Assembly (NCBI RefSeq): GCF_009741265.1 | Contig: NZ_WOWL01000001.1 | Coordinates: 3,844,001 to 3,908,000 of the forward strand | Source of the DNA: Pseudarthrobacter sp. GA104 | Lineage (GTDB): Bacteria > Actinomycetota > Actinomycetes > Actinomycetales > Micrococcaceae | DNA: 64,000 bases | Direction: 5' to 3' | Part shown: positions 8,251-16,333 of the stretch, piece by piece | Layout of the letters: each line of letters opens with the position of its first letter | Position numbering within the stretch: position 1 is the first letter of the stretch | Notes under the pieces: generated by a model | Seen by the model: only the letters and a program-made list of their open reading frames with translations | Told to the model about the DNA's origin: nothing | Databases searched by the model: none | Translations under genes and position numbers: made by a program

Positions 8251-9579
8251 TCAGTTGTCTTCATAGAGAGTCGGGATGGCGGCTTCGCCGCGCTGCAGGC
8301 GGTTGACCACCGGGGGGAGTTCCGCCATGGAATCAGCATGGCGCTGGCGTGCGCGAAGCACCCCTTCATGGCCGGTCCAGCCCGGCATCACCTCGCCGTT
8401 CTTCATGAACTGCTGGAGCAGCGGGCGGTCATTGCCGTCATCCTCGGGCCGGTGCCCCACGCCCACCACTTCGGCAGTGGCGATGCCGCGTTCATCCAGC
8501 TTGCGCAGCGCGTATTTGCGGCCGCCCACACTGGCCTTGTTCTTGGCCGCCTTGGCGACGGAGACGAAGTTTCCGTCATCGTCCGTGCGGCTGACCAGTT
8601 TGTAGACCATGCTGGCGGTGGGTGCGCCCGAGCCGGTGACCAGGGAGGTGCCCACCCCGTAGGAATCGACCGGGGCGGACTGCAGGGCCGCAATGGCGTA
8701 CTCGTCGAGGTCGGACGTGACCACGATCTTGGTGTTCTCGTTGCCGAGGTCGTCCAGGAGGCGGCGCACCCACTGGGCCTGCGCAACCAGGTCCCCGGAA
8801 TCCAGGCGGACCGCTCCCAGCCGGGGACCGGCAAGGTCCACTGCCGTGCGGACGGCCGCTTCGACGTCGTACGTGTCCACCAGCAGGGACGTATGGTGCC
8901 CGAGGGACGCAATCTGCGCCTCGAACGCGTCGCGTTCGGTGTCGTGCAGGAGGGTGAAGGAGTGGGCGGCGGTGCCCACCGTCTTGATCCCGTAGCGGAT
9001 GCCGGCCTCGAGGTTGGAGGTGCTGTCGAACCCGGCAATGATGGCCGCCCTGGCGGAGGCGGTGGCCGCTTCCTCGTGGGTGCGCCGGGAGCCCATCTCG
9101 ATGCAGGGCCGGCCTCCGGCGGCACTGACCATGCGGGACGCGGCAGAGGCGATGGCGCTGTCGTGGTTCAGCACGGACAGCAGGTAGGTCTCCAGCATGC
9201 AGGCTTCGGCGAAGGTGGCTTCGACGATCAGGATGGGGGAATTGGGAAAGTACGCTTCACCCTCCGGGTAGCCCCAGATATCCCCGGAGAAACGGTAGGA
9301 GGCCAGGTATTCGAGGGTCTGGGCATTGACTACCTTGGTGCGCTCCAGGAACTCCAGCTCCGCTTCCCCGAAACGGAAGTTGGCGATGCCCTCAAGCAGC
9401 CGTCCGGTGCCGGCCACGATCCCATAGCGCCGGCCGTCCGGCAGGCGGCGGGCGAACGCCTCGAACACAGATTTGCGGTGCGCGGCCCCCGAGTGGAGCG
9501 ACGCCTGCAGCATGGTCAGCTCGTAGTGGTCGGTGTAGAAAGACGTGCGGGGATGGTCCCAGCCGGCGGAGGTACTCAC
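8251..9579 (-). CDS. pncB: Nicotinate phosphoribosyltransferase
   Basis: 442-aa enzyme making nicotinate mononucleotide from nicotinate and PRPP, with ATP hydrolysis, in the Preiss-Handler pathway. The N-terminal TSFYTDHYELTMLQA and the RLDSGDL motif are characteristic. The open frame continues another 171 codons upstream only because the 59-bp repeats lack stops; the GTG at 9579 (MSTSAGWDHPR) gives the family length. A -10-like TAGAGT ends seven bases before this GTG and no Shine-Dalgarno is seen, suggesting a leaderless transcript. Confidence 0.93.
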   Translation of the reverse strand: MSTSAGWDHPRTSFYTDHYELTMLQASLHSGAAHRKSVFEAFARRLPDGRRYGIVAGTGRLLEGIANFRFGEAELEFLERTKVVNAQTLEYLASYRFSGDIWGYPEGEAYFPNSPILIVEATFAEACMLETYLLSVLNHDSAIASAASRMVSAAGGRPCIEMGSRRTHEEAATASARAAIIAGFDSTSNLEAGIRYGIKTVGTAAHSFTLLHDTERDAFEAQIASLGHHTSLLVDTYDVEAAVRTAVDLAGPRLGAVRLDSGDLVAQAQWVRRLLDDLGNENTKIVVTSDLDEYAIAALQSAPVDSYGVGTSLVTGSGAPTASMVYKLVSRTDDDGNFVSVAKAAKNKASVGGRKYALRKLDERGIATAEVVGVGHRPEDDGNDRPLLQQFMKNGEVMPGWTGHEGVLRARQRHADSMAELPPVVNRLQRGEAAIPTLYEDN

Positions 9580-9586
9580 GAAAGTT

Positions 9587-9592
9587 ACTCTA
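9587..9592 (-). promoter_or_regulatory. -10 element of predicted leaderless pncB-pncA transcript
   Basis: Reads TAGAGT on the minus strand, seven bases before the GTG of pncB. The matching -35 position falls inside the first 59-bp repeat unit and shows no TTGACA-like hexamer. Confidence 0.45.
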
Positions 9593-9600
9593 GTCCCCAC

Positions 9601-9932
9601 CGGCTCCCGCGTCTCGCTCCGCTTCGCCGCGGGGCCCTCGCCGGTGTGGGCCCACCCACCGGCTCCCGCGTCTCGCTCCGCTTCGCCGCGGGGCCCTCGC
9701 CGGTGTGGGCCCACCCACCGGCTCCCGCGTCTCGCTCCGCTTCGCCGCGGGGCCCTCGCCGGTGTGGGCCCACCCACCGGCTCCCGCGTCTCGCTCCGCT
9801 TCGCCGCGGGGCCCTCGCCGGTGTGGGCCCACCCACCGGCTCCCGCGTCTCGCTCCGCTTCGCCGCGGGGCCCTCGCCGGTGTGGGCCCACCCACCGGCT
9901 CCCGCGTCTCGCTCCGCTTCGCCGCGGGGCCC
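9601..9932. repeat. 59-bp tandem repeat array, five full copies plus one 37-bp partial
   Basis: Copies begin at 9601, 9660, 9719, 9778, 9837 and 9896 and look identical; the last stops after GCGGGGCCC. Each unit begins CGGCTCCCGCGTCTCGCTCC. The junction holds an imperfect palindrome from CCGGTGTGGG to CCCACCCACCGG. Because 59 is not a multiple of three and the unit has no stops, long spurious frames cross it on both strands. The array fills almost the whole divergent pncB/clpS intergenic region (9580-9958). There are no spacers, so it is not a CRISPR. Confidence 0.97.
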
Positions 9933-9946
9933 GCCCATCATCCCCA

Positions 9947-9952
9947 TAGAAT
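9947..9952 (+). promoter_or_regulatory. -10 element of predicted leaderless clpS transcript
   Basis: TAGAAT, a near-consensus -10, ends six bases before the clpS ATG at 9959. It lies 14 bases beyond the last repeat unit, so the -35 position falls within the repeat array. Confidence 0.6.
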
Positions 9953-9958
9953 GGATAG

Positions 9959-10342
9959 ATGACCATAAGCGTTGCGCCCGGCCCCGATACACGGGAGGGC
10001 ACCCGGACCGGAACAGCGGAATCCACCGATTCCCTGACGGCACCGGACATCCCCTGGAACCTGGTGATCTGGAACGATCCCGTCAACCTCATGAGTTATG
10101 TGAGCTACGTTTTCCAGAGCTACTTCGGCTACTCGGAGAGCAAGGCGAACAAGCTCATGATGGAGGTCCACAAAAAGGGCCGGTCCATTGTTGCCTCCGG
10201 CAGCAAGGAGCAGGTGGAGCGCCACGCGGTGGCGATGCACGGTTTTGGCCTGTGGGCGACGGTGGAGAAGGCCAGCGGCGGGAACGGCGGCAGCACCCGC
10301 AAATCCGGCGGACCGGGCCAGGGCAAGGGGAAACGTGGCTAA
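9959..10342 (+). CDS. clpS: ATP-dependent Clp protease adaptor ClpS
   Basis: 127-aa adaptor delivering N-degron substrates to ClpAP/ClpCP. The core is typical: PWNLVIWNDPVNLMSYV, then VHKKGRSIVASGSKEQVE and ERHAVAMHGFGLWATVE. An unstructured N-terminal tail of about 30 residues and a Gly/Lys-rich C-terminal tail flank it. It is divergent from pncB across the repeat array and overlaps DUF2017 by 8 nt. The clpS-DUF2017 order is conserved in Actinobacteria (as in Mycobacterium tuberculosis). Confidence 0.95.
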   Translation: MTISVAPGPDTREGTRTGTAESTDSLTAPDIPWNLVIWNDPVNLMSYVSYVFQSYFGYSESKANKLMMEVHKKGRSIVASGSKEQVERHAVAMHGFGLWATVEKASGGNGGSTRKSGGPGQGKGKRG

Positions 10343-10901
10343 GGCATTCAAGTACGGACTCAAGGGCATTACCGGCTATCTTGAGCCTGCGGAGCGGGAC
10401 CTGCTGCGCAGCCTGATCAGTGACGTCATTTCCATGCTGCAGCCGGAGGAACGGACGGGGCAGGATCCGCTGGCTGCCCTGATCGGCCTGGACATGGACG
10501 TCGCCGAGCCTTCGGACCGCGCCGTTAAGCGCCTCCTTCCCAACGTCATGAAGGACGACGCCGGCGCGTCCCTTGAGTTCCGCCAGCTCACCGAGCGGTC
10601 GCTGCGGGAGACAAAGATCGGCGCCCTGCAGGCGGCCGCCCTGGACCTGGACAAGGACGAGATTGTGCTGACGCCCGAAGGGGCGAAGCACTGGTCCATG
10701 GCGCTGAACGACGTCCGGCTTGTCCTGGCCGAGCGGCTGGACATCCAGGATGAGGAGGATGCCGAACATGTCCACCTCATGCAGGACTGGTCCCAGGCGG
10801 AGGACGTGGAAAGCTACCTGGCGCTGGTCTACAACTTCGCCACCTGGCTCCAGGAATCACTGGTCCAGGCCATGCTGCAGTCCCTGGACGCCCGCCGATG
10901 A
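10335..10901 (+). CDS. DUF2017 domain-containing protein
   Basis: 188-aa soluble, mostly helical, acidic protein of unknown function, conserved next to clpS in Actinobacteria. The GTG start (MAKAFKYGLKGITGYLEP) overlaps clpS by 8 nt; the longer open frame back to 10188 is a shadow of clpS. Features include EPAERDLLRSLISDVISML at the N-terminus and a conserved-looking C-terminal helix LALVYNFATWLQESL. Coupling to clpS suggests a role in regulated proteolysis, which is only an inference. Confidence 0.85.
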   Translation: MAKAFKYGLKGITGYLEPAERDLLRSLISDVISMLQPEERTGQDPLAALIGLDMDVAEPSDRAVKRLLPNVMKDDAGASLEFRQLTERSLRETKIGALQAAALDLDKDEIVLTPEGAKHWSMALNDVRLVLAERLDIQDEEDAEHVHLMQDWSQAEDVESYLALVYNFATWLQESLVQAMLQSLDARR

Positions 10902-11006
10902 GCGGCGCAGGCCGGTCTCCGTCCCCGTGCTGTGACACACCAGACATGAGCTGCTGGCCACAAGATCACCGCCGGGGCTGCAGGGAAGCCCTATCCTCGA
11001 ATAATC

Positions 11007-12023
11007 ATGAGTAGAGCCTCGAGCATTGATCCGCCGGCAGGCGCTGCAGCCGGGTCCGCCGCAAGCGACACCCCTGCCGCCGCCGTGGAGTCACGGCCCA
11101 TCGGTGTCTTTGACTCCGGCGTGGGCGGCCTGACGGTGGCACGGTCCATCATCGACCAGCTGCCCAATGAGTCCATCCTCTACGTGGGGGACACGGCGCA
11201 CGGGCCCTATGGCCCCCTGCCCATCGCGGAGGTGCGGGCAAACGCCCTCGGTGTGATGGACGAACTCGTGGACTCCGGCGTCAAGCTGCTCACCATCGCC
11301 TGCAACTCGGCGTCGGCCGCTGTCCTGCGGGACGCCCGGGAGCGCTACACGGCCAAGTACGGCATCCCGGTCATCGAGGTCATCCAGCCGGCGGTGCGGC
11401 GTGCCGTTGCCGCTACCCGCAGCGGACGGGTCGGCGTGATCGGCACCTCCGCCACGGTAGGGTCCCGGGCCTACGAGGACACGTTTGCCGCGGCTCCCGA
11501 CCTGGCGATCACCTCGGTGGCGTGCCCTGAGTTCGTCAGCTATGTGGAGGCCGGCGTCACCACCGGACCGGCCCTTCTTGCTGTTGCCGAGGAGTACCTT
11601 GCACCCCTCAAGGCGGCCGGCGTGGACACGGTGGTCCTGGGCTGCACGCACTACCCGCTGCTCACGGGGGTCATCTCCTACGTCATGGGAGCGGACGTGA
11701 CCCTCGTGTCCAGCGCCGAAGAGACCGCCAAGGACGTCTACCGCGCCCTGGCCACCCACGGTCTCCAGCGCACGGACGCCACGCCCCCGGAGCACCACTT
11801 TGTGGCCACCGGCGACGCCGGCCAGTTCGAGGCCCTGGCCAGGCGGTTCCTTGGCCCGGAAGTGCTCTCCGTCCGGCACGTGGACCATGTGTCCGCGCAG
11901 TACCCCACCGGCAGCCTTGCCCGGATCACCCCCGAGATGATCGCTGCCGCCCAGGGCGCCGCCGCCCGTCCGCGGATCTCCAACTTCGTTGGGACGTCAG
12001 TGACCGGGGGGCCGGGCCAGTGA
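11007..12023 (+). CDS. murI: Glutamate racemase
   Basis: 338-aa enzyme providing D-glutamate for peptidoglycan. The two catalytic cysteines are seen as Cys99 in TIACNSASAA and Cys213 in VLGCTHYPLL, with FDSGVGGLTV at residues 35-44. About 30 Ala-rich residues precede the conserved start. A TATCCT -10 lies nine bases upstream of the ATG. The stop overlaps the GTG of the next gene by four bases (GTGA). Confidence 0.95.
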   Translation: MSRASSIDPPAGAAAGSAASDTPAAAVESRPIGVFDSGVGGLTVARSIIDQLPNESILYVGDTAHGPYGPLPIAEVRANALGVMDELVDSGVKLLTIACNSASAAVLRDARERYTAKYGIPVIEVIQPAVRRAVAATRSGRVGVIGTSATVGSRAYEDTFAAAPDLAITSVACPEFVSYVEAGVTTGPALLAVAEEYLAPLKAAGVDTVVLGCTHYPLLTGVISYVMGADVTLVSSAEETAKDVYRALATHGLQRTDATPPEHHFVATGDAGQFEALARRFLGPEVLSVRHVDHVSAQYPTGSLARITPEMIAAAQGAAARPRISNFVGTSVTGGPGQ

Positions 12024-12817
12024 AGCTCACCATCGTCGGCTGTACCGGTTCCTTCCCCGGCCCCGGATCGCCCGCATCCTGCTACCTCCTGACCGCGAAC
12101 GACGGCGAGCGGACCTGGAAAGTGGTCATGGACCTGGGCAGCGGCGCACTGGGTGCCATCCAGCGGTACACGGACCTCGAGGACATCGACGCGATCTTCC
12201 TGACCCACCTGCACCCCGACCACTGCATGGACCTCTGCGGCCTGCACGTGGCCGTCCGCTGGAAGCCCGGCGGCTGGGGCCGGGGACGGATTCCGGTCTG
12301 GGGACCGGCCGCCACTGCAGACCGGATGGCCACCGCGTACGGGCTGCCGCTGGACCCTGGCATGCATGAGGAATTCGACTTCACCAACTGGGCCGAACGC
12401 CAGCCGGTCACCGTGGGTCCCTTCACCGTGACCCCCTATGCCGTGAACCACCCCGTGGAGGAGGCCTACGCCCTGCGGGTGGAAGTGGTGGAACCGGACA
12501 AGGAGGGAAACACCGTCTCCCGGACCCTGACGTACTCCGGTGATACCGATTCCTGCGCCGGGCTTGAGGAAGCCGCGAAGGACGCAGACCTCTTCCTGTG
12601 CGAAGCTGCATTCGAGGAAGGCCGCGACGACGGAATCAAGGACGTCCACCTCACCGGCAAGCGTGCGGGGGAGGCCGCCGCGGCGGCGGGGGCACGCCGG
12701 CTCCTGCTGACGCACATTCCGGTATGGACGTCCCAGACCACCGTGATGGCCGAGGCCCGGCCGGTGTTCGGCGGCGATGTTGCGGTAGCGGTTGCCGGCG
12801 TCCACTACACCATCTAG
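12020..12817 (+). CDS. MBL-fold metallo-hydrolase, Rv1339-like
   Basis: 265-aa metallo-beta-lactamase fold protein with metal-binding motif THLHPDHCMD (about residues 61-70), a second-shell YSGDTDSC segment and C-terminal LLLTHIPVW. Related RNase Z/PDE-type enzymes hydrolyse phosphodiesters. Position between murI and rph matches Mycobacterium tuberculosis Rv1339, reported as an atypical class II cyclic nucleotide phosphodiesterase, so cAMP hydrolysis is a reasonable inference. GTG start overlaps murI by four bases. Confidence 0.88.
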   Translation: MKLTIVGCTGSFPGPGSPASCYLLTANDGERTWKVVMDLGSGALGAIQRYTDLEDIDAIFLTHLHPDHCMDLCGLHVAVRWKPGGWGRGRIPVWGPAATADRMATAYGLPLDPGMHEEFDFTNWAERQPVTVGPFTVTPYAVNHPVEEAYALRVEVVEPDKEGNTVSRTLTYSGDTDSCAGLEEAAKDADLFLCEAAFEEGRDDGIKDVHLTGKRAGEAAAAAGARRLLLTHIPVWTSQTTVMAEARPVFGGDVAVAVAGVHYTI

Positions 12818-12858
12818 GCCCCGAATCAGGGCCAGGCGTCGGCAGCACCTGCAGTGGA

Positions 12859-12864
12859 TAAGCT
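12859..12864 (+). promoter_or_regulatory. -10 element of predicted leaderless rph transcript
   Basis: TAAGCT ends six bases before the rph ATG at 12871. The intervening AAAGGC could also act as a very short Shine-Dalgarno, so leaderless initiation is less certain here. Confidence 0.45.
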
Positions 12865-12870
12865 AAAGGC

Positions 12871-13629
12871 ATGACTTCTGAAGCAACTGCAGTGCCCATC
12901 GTGCGCGCCGACGGCCGCGCTCCCGACCAGCTCCGGCCCATCAGCATCACGCGCGGATGGTCTTCCCAGGCCGAAGGATCGGCCCTGATCGAGTTCGGCA
13001 ACACCCGGGTCCTGTGCACCGCCTCCCTGACCGCGGGCGTCCCGCGCTGGCTCAAGGGTGAGGGCCGCGGCTGGGTCACCGCCGAGTACGCCATGCTGCC
13101 GAGGGCCACCAACACCCGCTCCGACCGCGAATCGGTCAAGGGCAAGATCGGCGGCCGCACCCACGAGATCTCACGGCTGATCGGCCGTTCGCTCCGCTCG
13201 ATCATCGACACCAAGGCCCTCGGCGAGAACACCATCGTGCTGGACTGCGACGTCCTCCAGGCTGACGGCGGAACCCGCACGGCAGCCATCACCGGCGCCT
13301 ACGTTGCGCTCGCTGATTCCATCCGCTTCGCCCGGGACAACAAGCTGATCGCAAAGAACGCCCAGCCCCTCATCGACACCATCGCCGCGGTGTCCGTGGG
13401 CATCATCGACGGCGTTCCCATGCTGGACCTGCCGTACGTGGAGGACGTCCGGGCCGAAACGGACATGAACGTGGTGGTCACCGGGTCCGGCAAGTTCGTG
13501 GAGGTGCAGGGCACGGCTGAGGGCGCACCCTTTGACAGGGCAGAACTGGACCAGCTCCTGGACCTTGCCCTGCTGGGCACCACGCAGCTCGCGGCCATCC
13601 AGCGCGAAACCCTGGCAGACACGCTGTGA
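12871..13629 (+). CDS. rph: Ribonuclease PH
   Basis: 252-aa phosphorolytic 3'-5' exoribonuclease trimming tRNA 3' ends. Typical segments are GNTRVLCTASL, a GEGRGWVTAEYAMLP stretch near residues 64-78, RTHEISRLIGRSLR and VLDCDVLQADGGTR. It overlaps rdgB by four bases (GTGA); rph-rdgB is a widespread pair coupling RNA turnover with nucleotide-pool cleaning. Confidence 0.96.
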   Translation: MTSEATAVPIVRADGRAPDQLRPISITRGWSSQAEGSALIEFGNTRVLCTASLTAGVPRWLKGEGRGWVTAEYAMLPRATNTRSDRESVKGKIGGRTHEISRLIGRSLRSIIDTKALGENTIVLDCDVLQADGGTRTAAITGAYVALADSIRFARDNKLIAKNAQPLIDTIAAVSVGIIDGVPMLDLPYVEDVRAETDMNVVVTGSGKFVEVQGTAEGAPFDRAELDQLLDLALLGTTQLAAIQRETLADTL

Positions 13630-14300
13630 GCGCGGCCGCCGCCGCCCCGTGGCAAGGTGCTGCCCCCCGCCTGGTCCTCGCCACGCACAACAAGGGCAAA
13701 CTCCGGGAACTGCGTGAGCTGCTGCGGGGACAGGTGCCCGGGCTCGACGTCGACACGCAGGTGGTGGACGCGGCGGCTGCAGGTGCCCCGGACGTCGTCG
13801 AAACAGGCGTGACGTTCGCCGAGAATTCGCTGCTCAAGGCGCGCGCTGTCGCCGAGGCCACCGGCCTGGTGGCCATCGCCGACGACTCCGGCCTCGCCGT
13901 GGACGTCATGGGCGGAGCACCCGGGATTTTCTCAGCCCGGTGGGCCGGCAGCCATGGCGACGACGCCGCCAATCTCCGGCTCCTGCTCAGCCAGCTCTCG
14001 GACGTTCCGGACCACCATCGGGGCGCCGCCTTCGTCTGCGCGGCGGCCCTCGCGGTCCCGGACGCGGACGGCACCCCCGGACGCGAGGTAGTGGAATACG
14101 GGCAACTCGAAGGGATCCTGCTGCGCGAGCCGCGGGGGAACGGCGGCTTCGGCTACGATCCGGTACTCCAGCCCGCGGGGGAGGACCGCAGCTGTGCCGA
14201 GCTGTCCGCCGAGGAAAAGAACGCCATCAGCCACCGGGGCAAGGCGTTCCGCGCGCTGCTGCCCGCCATCGTCGAGGCCCTGCAGGCGCCAAAGTCCTGA
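13626..14300 (+). CDS. rdgB: XTP/dITP diphosphatase (Ham1/RdgB family)
   Basis: 224-aa house-cleaning pyrophosphatase that removes non-canonical purine triphosphates. Motifs: LATHNKGKLREL near the N-terminus, SGLAVDVMGGAPGIFSARWAG around residues 85-105, and GGFGYDPVL with a later KNAISHRGKAFRAL. GTG start overlapping rph by four bases. A bidirectional terminator follows. Confidence 0.95.
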   Translation: MSAAAAAPWQGAAPRLVLATHNKGKLRELRELLRGQVPGLDVDTQVVDAAAAGAPDVVETGVTFAENSLLKARAVAEATGLVAIADDSGLAVDVMGGAPGIFSARWAGSHGDDAANLRLLLSQLSDVPDHHRGAAFVCAAALAVPDADGTPGREVVEYGQLEGILLREPRGNGGFGYDPVLQPAGEDRSCAELSAEEKNAISHRGKAFRALLPAIVEALQAPKS

Positions 14301-14333
14301 CGCCCGCCGGTGGACGGCTCGCTGGGCAAACAA

Positions 14334-14372
14334 AAAAGGTGTGCACCCCGCCGGAGCGGGGGCACACCTTTT
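14334..14372. terminator. Bidirectional rho-independent terminator
   Basis: Hairpin with arms AAAAGGTGTGC(A)CCCCG and CGGGGGCACACCTTTT, one bulged base, flanked by A-run on one side and T-run on the other. It serves the convergent rdgB and dedA genes. Confidence 0.9.
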
Positions 14373-14395
14373 GCGTAGGATCCCTGGCCGGCTTC

Positions 14396-15187
14396 CTAGG
14401 GCAGGCGCGGCGTCTTCTGCTCGTCCTCGGGGGCGTGCTCTTCGATGAACTCGTCCACCGGATCGGTGCCGTAGGCCTTCGCCTGCCGCTTGGCGGAGAT
14501 GCCGCGGAGGACCTCCACGCCGATGGGGAGGACCGAAACCAGGACGATGGCGATGAAGATGATGTCCAGGTTCTCGCGGACCCACGGCACGCGGTCACCC
14601 AGCAGGTAGCCCAGGAGCGTCACGCCGCCGCCCCAGAGCACTGCACCGATGACGTTGAAGAGGAAGAACTTCTTTTTGCTCATCTGGGCCACGCCCACGA
14701 TGACGGGAACGAAAGTCCTGATGATGGGGACGAAACGGGCCAGGATCAGTGCCTTACCGCCGTGCTTTTCGAAGAACGCGTGTGCGTTTTCCACGTTCTC
14801 GCGCTTGAAGAGGCGTGAGTTTGGCTTGTTGAAGATGGCGGGGCCGGCCTTTGAACCGATGAGGTAGCCGGTCTGGTTTCCCACGATGGCCGAGATGATG
14901 ATCAGCAGCGCGAACAGCAGCACGTTGAACTTGATGGTGTCCGTGGCCACCAGCAGTCCGGCGGTGAACAGCATGGAATCACCCGGCAGGAAGAAGCCAA
15001 CCAGCAGGCCGGTTTCCGCGAAGACGATTCCGCAGACCAGGAGGACCACCCAAGGTGCCAGGGCGGGATCGGCCAGGAAGACCTGGGGGTTCAGCCAGTC
15101 GGGCAGGAAGGAGGCCAGCTGGGGCTGCACCGGTCCTGCCCCGCCCAGCATGGACACGGCGAGGTCATTCATCACAGGAAAGTTCAC
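14396..15187 (-). CDS. DedA family membrane protein
   Basis: 263-aa integral membrane protein of the DedA/VTT superfamily, linked to membrane homeostasis and, in recent work, to undecaprenyl-phosphate recycling. Characteristic features: FAETGLLVGFFLPGDSML, GYLIGSKAGPAIF and ARFVPIIRTFVPVIVGVAQM with its conserved Arg. The GTG at 15187 has a TACCCT -10 ending six bases upstream, which favours it over the in-frame ATG at 15172 (MNDLAVSML). Confidence 0.92.
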   Translation of the reverse strand: MNFPVMNDLAVSMLGGAGPVQPQLASFLPDWLNPQVFLADPALAPWVVLLVCGIVFAETGLLVGFFLPGDSMLFTAGLLVATDTIKFNVLLFALLIIISAIVGNQTGYLIGSKAGPAIFNKPNSRLFKRENVENAHAFFEKHGGKALILARFVPIIRTFVPVIVGVAQMSKKKFFLFNVIGAVLWGGGVTLLGYLLGDRVPWVRENLDIIFIAIVLVSVLPIGVEVLRGISAKRQAKAYGTDPVDEFIEEHAPEDEQKTPRLP

Positions 15188-15255
15188 CTCTCAAGGGTAC
15201 TTGACAGAGTTGTGCCTGCACGGAGGGGCGGCATTCCGGCGGTAAGGTGGGGGCC

Positions 15256-16266
15256 GTGGGTTTGGACTTTACGGCGATCGACTTTGAGACTGCAAACGGC
15301 TTTCGGGGCTCGCCCTGTGCAGTCGGCCTGACCAAGGTCAGGGGCGGCCGGGTCGTCGAGGAAGCTTCCTGGCTCATGCGGCCGCCGCAGGACCACGACC
15401 ACTTTGACTACCACAACGTCCGGATCCACGGCATCCGGGCCGAGGACGTTGCAGGCAAGCCCCGCTTCGGGGACCTCTTCCCCGAGATCGGGGCCTTCAT
15501 CGGCGACGACATCCTCGCGGCGCACAATGCTGCCTTCGATCTGGGCGTGATCCGTTCCGGCCTGGAGGTCTCGGGCCTGCCGGGGCCCGCTTACGACTAC
15601 GTCTGCACCGTGATGCTCTCCCGGCGGTGCTATTCCCTGGTGTCCAACTCCCTGCCGTTCGCCGCGGAGGAAGCCGGCGTTCCCCTGGTGAACCATCACG
15701 ACGCCGCCGAGGACGCGCGGGCGTGCGCGGGGATCCTGATCGACATAGCCCGCAGGAACCAGGCCAACAGCATCGCCGAACTCTACCTCTCCCTGGGACT
15801 GGTGATGCCCCGGCAACAGGCTTTCCACCCCGCGACGGATGCGCTCTCCAAACCGAGCCTGGCCGCCCTCTCGGCTGCGTCCGGCAGCACTGCTGCGCCG
15901 CTCCGGCCCTTCCAGGCGGGCTGGCCGGAGGAGGGCGCCAACCCGCTGCCCAACCCCGACGCCGAGCCCGGCCATCCCCTGTACGGGCAGACCGTCGTCT
16001 TCACCGGGCAGCTGTCCATGGGGCGCCCGGAGGCGAAAAGACGCTCTGCGGACGTCGGCGCCCGGCCCGAAAGCCGCGTAACCGGACGCACCACGGTCCT
16101 GGTGGTGGGCGACGGCTTTGTCGCCGCAGACCTTCGGTCCGGCAGGCTGACGGGCAAGGCCCGCCGGGTCCTGGAACTCCATGAGCGGGGGCAGGCCATC
16201 GAGGTGCTCTCCGAAGGGGAGTTCCTGCAGATGGTGGGCGGTTTCGCGGCCGCGGGCATCGCCTGA
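15256..16266 (+). CDS. DnaQ-like 3'-5' exonuclease with C-terminal BRCT domain
   Basis: 336-aa DEDD-type exonuclease: ExoI DFETANG near the N-terminus, ExoII HNAAFDLGVI, ExoIII HHDAAEDAR. A Pro/Ala-rich linker leads to a BRCT-like domain (YGQTVVFTGQLSMGR through FLQMV), similar to that of NAD-dependent ligases. DNA repair or processing is likely. GTG at 15256 is preferred to the GTG at 15247 because TAAGGT ends seven bases before it. Confidence 0.88.
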   Translation: MGLDFTAIDFETANGFRGSPCAVGLTKVRGGRVVEEASWLMRPPQDHDHFDYHNVRIHGIRAEDVAGKPRFGDLFPEIGAFIGDDILAAHNAAFDLGVIRSGLEVSGLPGPAYDYVCTVMLSRRCYSLVSNSLPFAAEEAGVPLVNHHDAAEDARACAGILIDIARRNQANSIAELYLSLGLVMPRQQAFHPATDALSKPSLAALSAASGSTAAPLRPFQAGWPEEGANPLPNPDAEPGHPLYGQTVVFTGQLSMGRPEAKRRSADVGARPESRVTGRTTVLVVGDGFVAADLRSGRLTGKARRVLELHERGQAIEVLSEGEFLQMVGGFAAAGIA

Positions 16267-16321
16267 GGTGCCCGCCGGTTCATCCGGCGCAACAAACCTT
16301 GGTTGCGGGACAGACCGCTCC

Positions 16322-16327
16322 TAGCCT
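16322..16327 (+). promoter_or_regulatory. -10 element of predicted leaderless DUF4395 transcript
   Basis: TAGCCT ends six bases before the ATG at 16334; the spacer TGGCTC has no Shine-Dalgarno character. Confidence 0.5.
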
Positions 16328-16333
16328 TGGCTC

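Noticed and set aside
9601..9932. Possible CRISPR array
   Set aside because: The units are contiguous 59-bp copies without variable spacers and there are no cas genes.
9580..10092. 171-codon N-terminal extension of pncB
   Set aside because: The frame is open only because the repeats lack stops; the conserved protein starts at GTG 9579, supported by a -10 seven bases upstream.
7507..10416. 969-aa open frame on the plus strand
   Set aside because: It runs antisense through pncA and pncB and through the stop-free repeats; no domain is recognisable.
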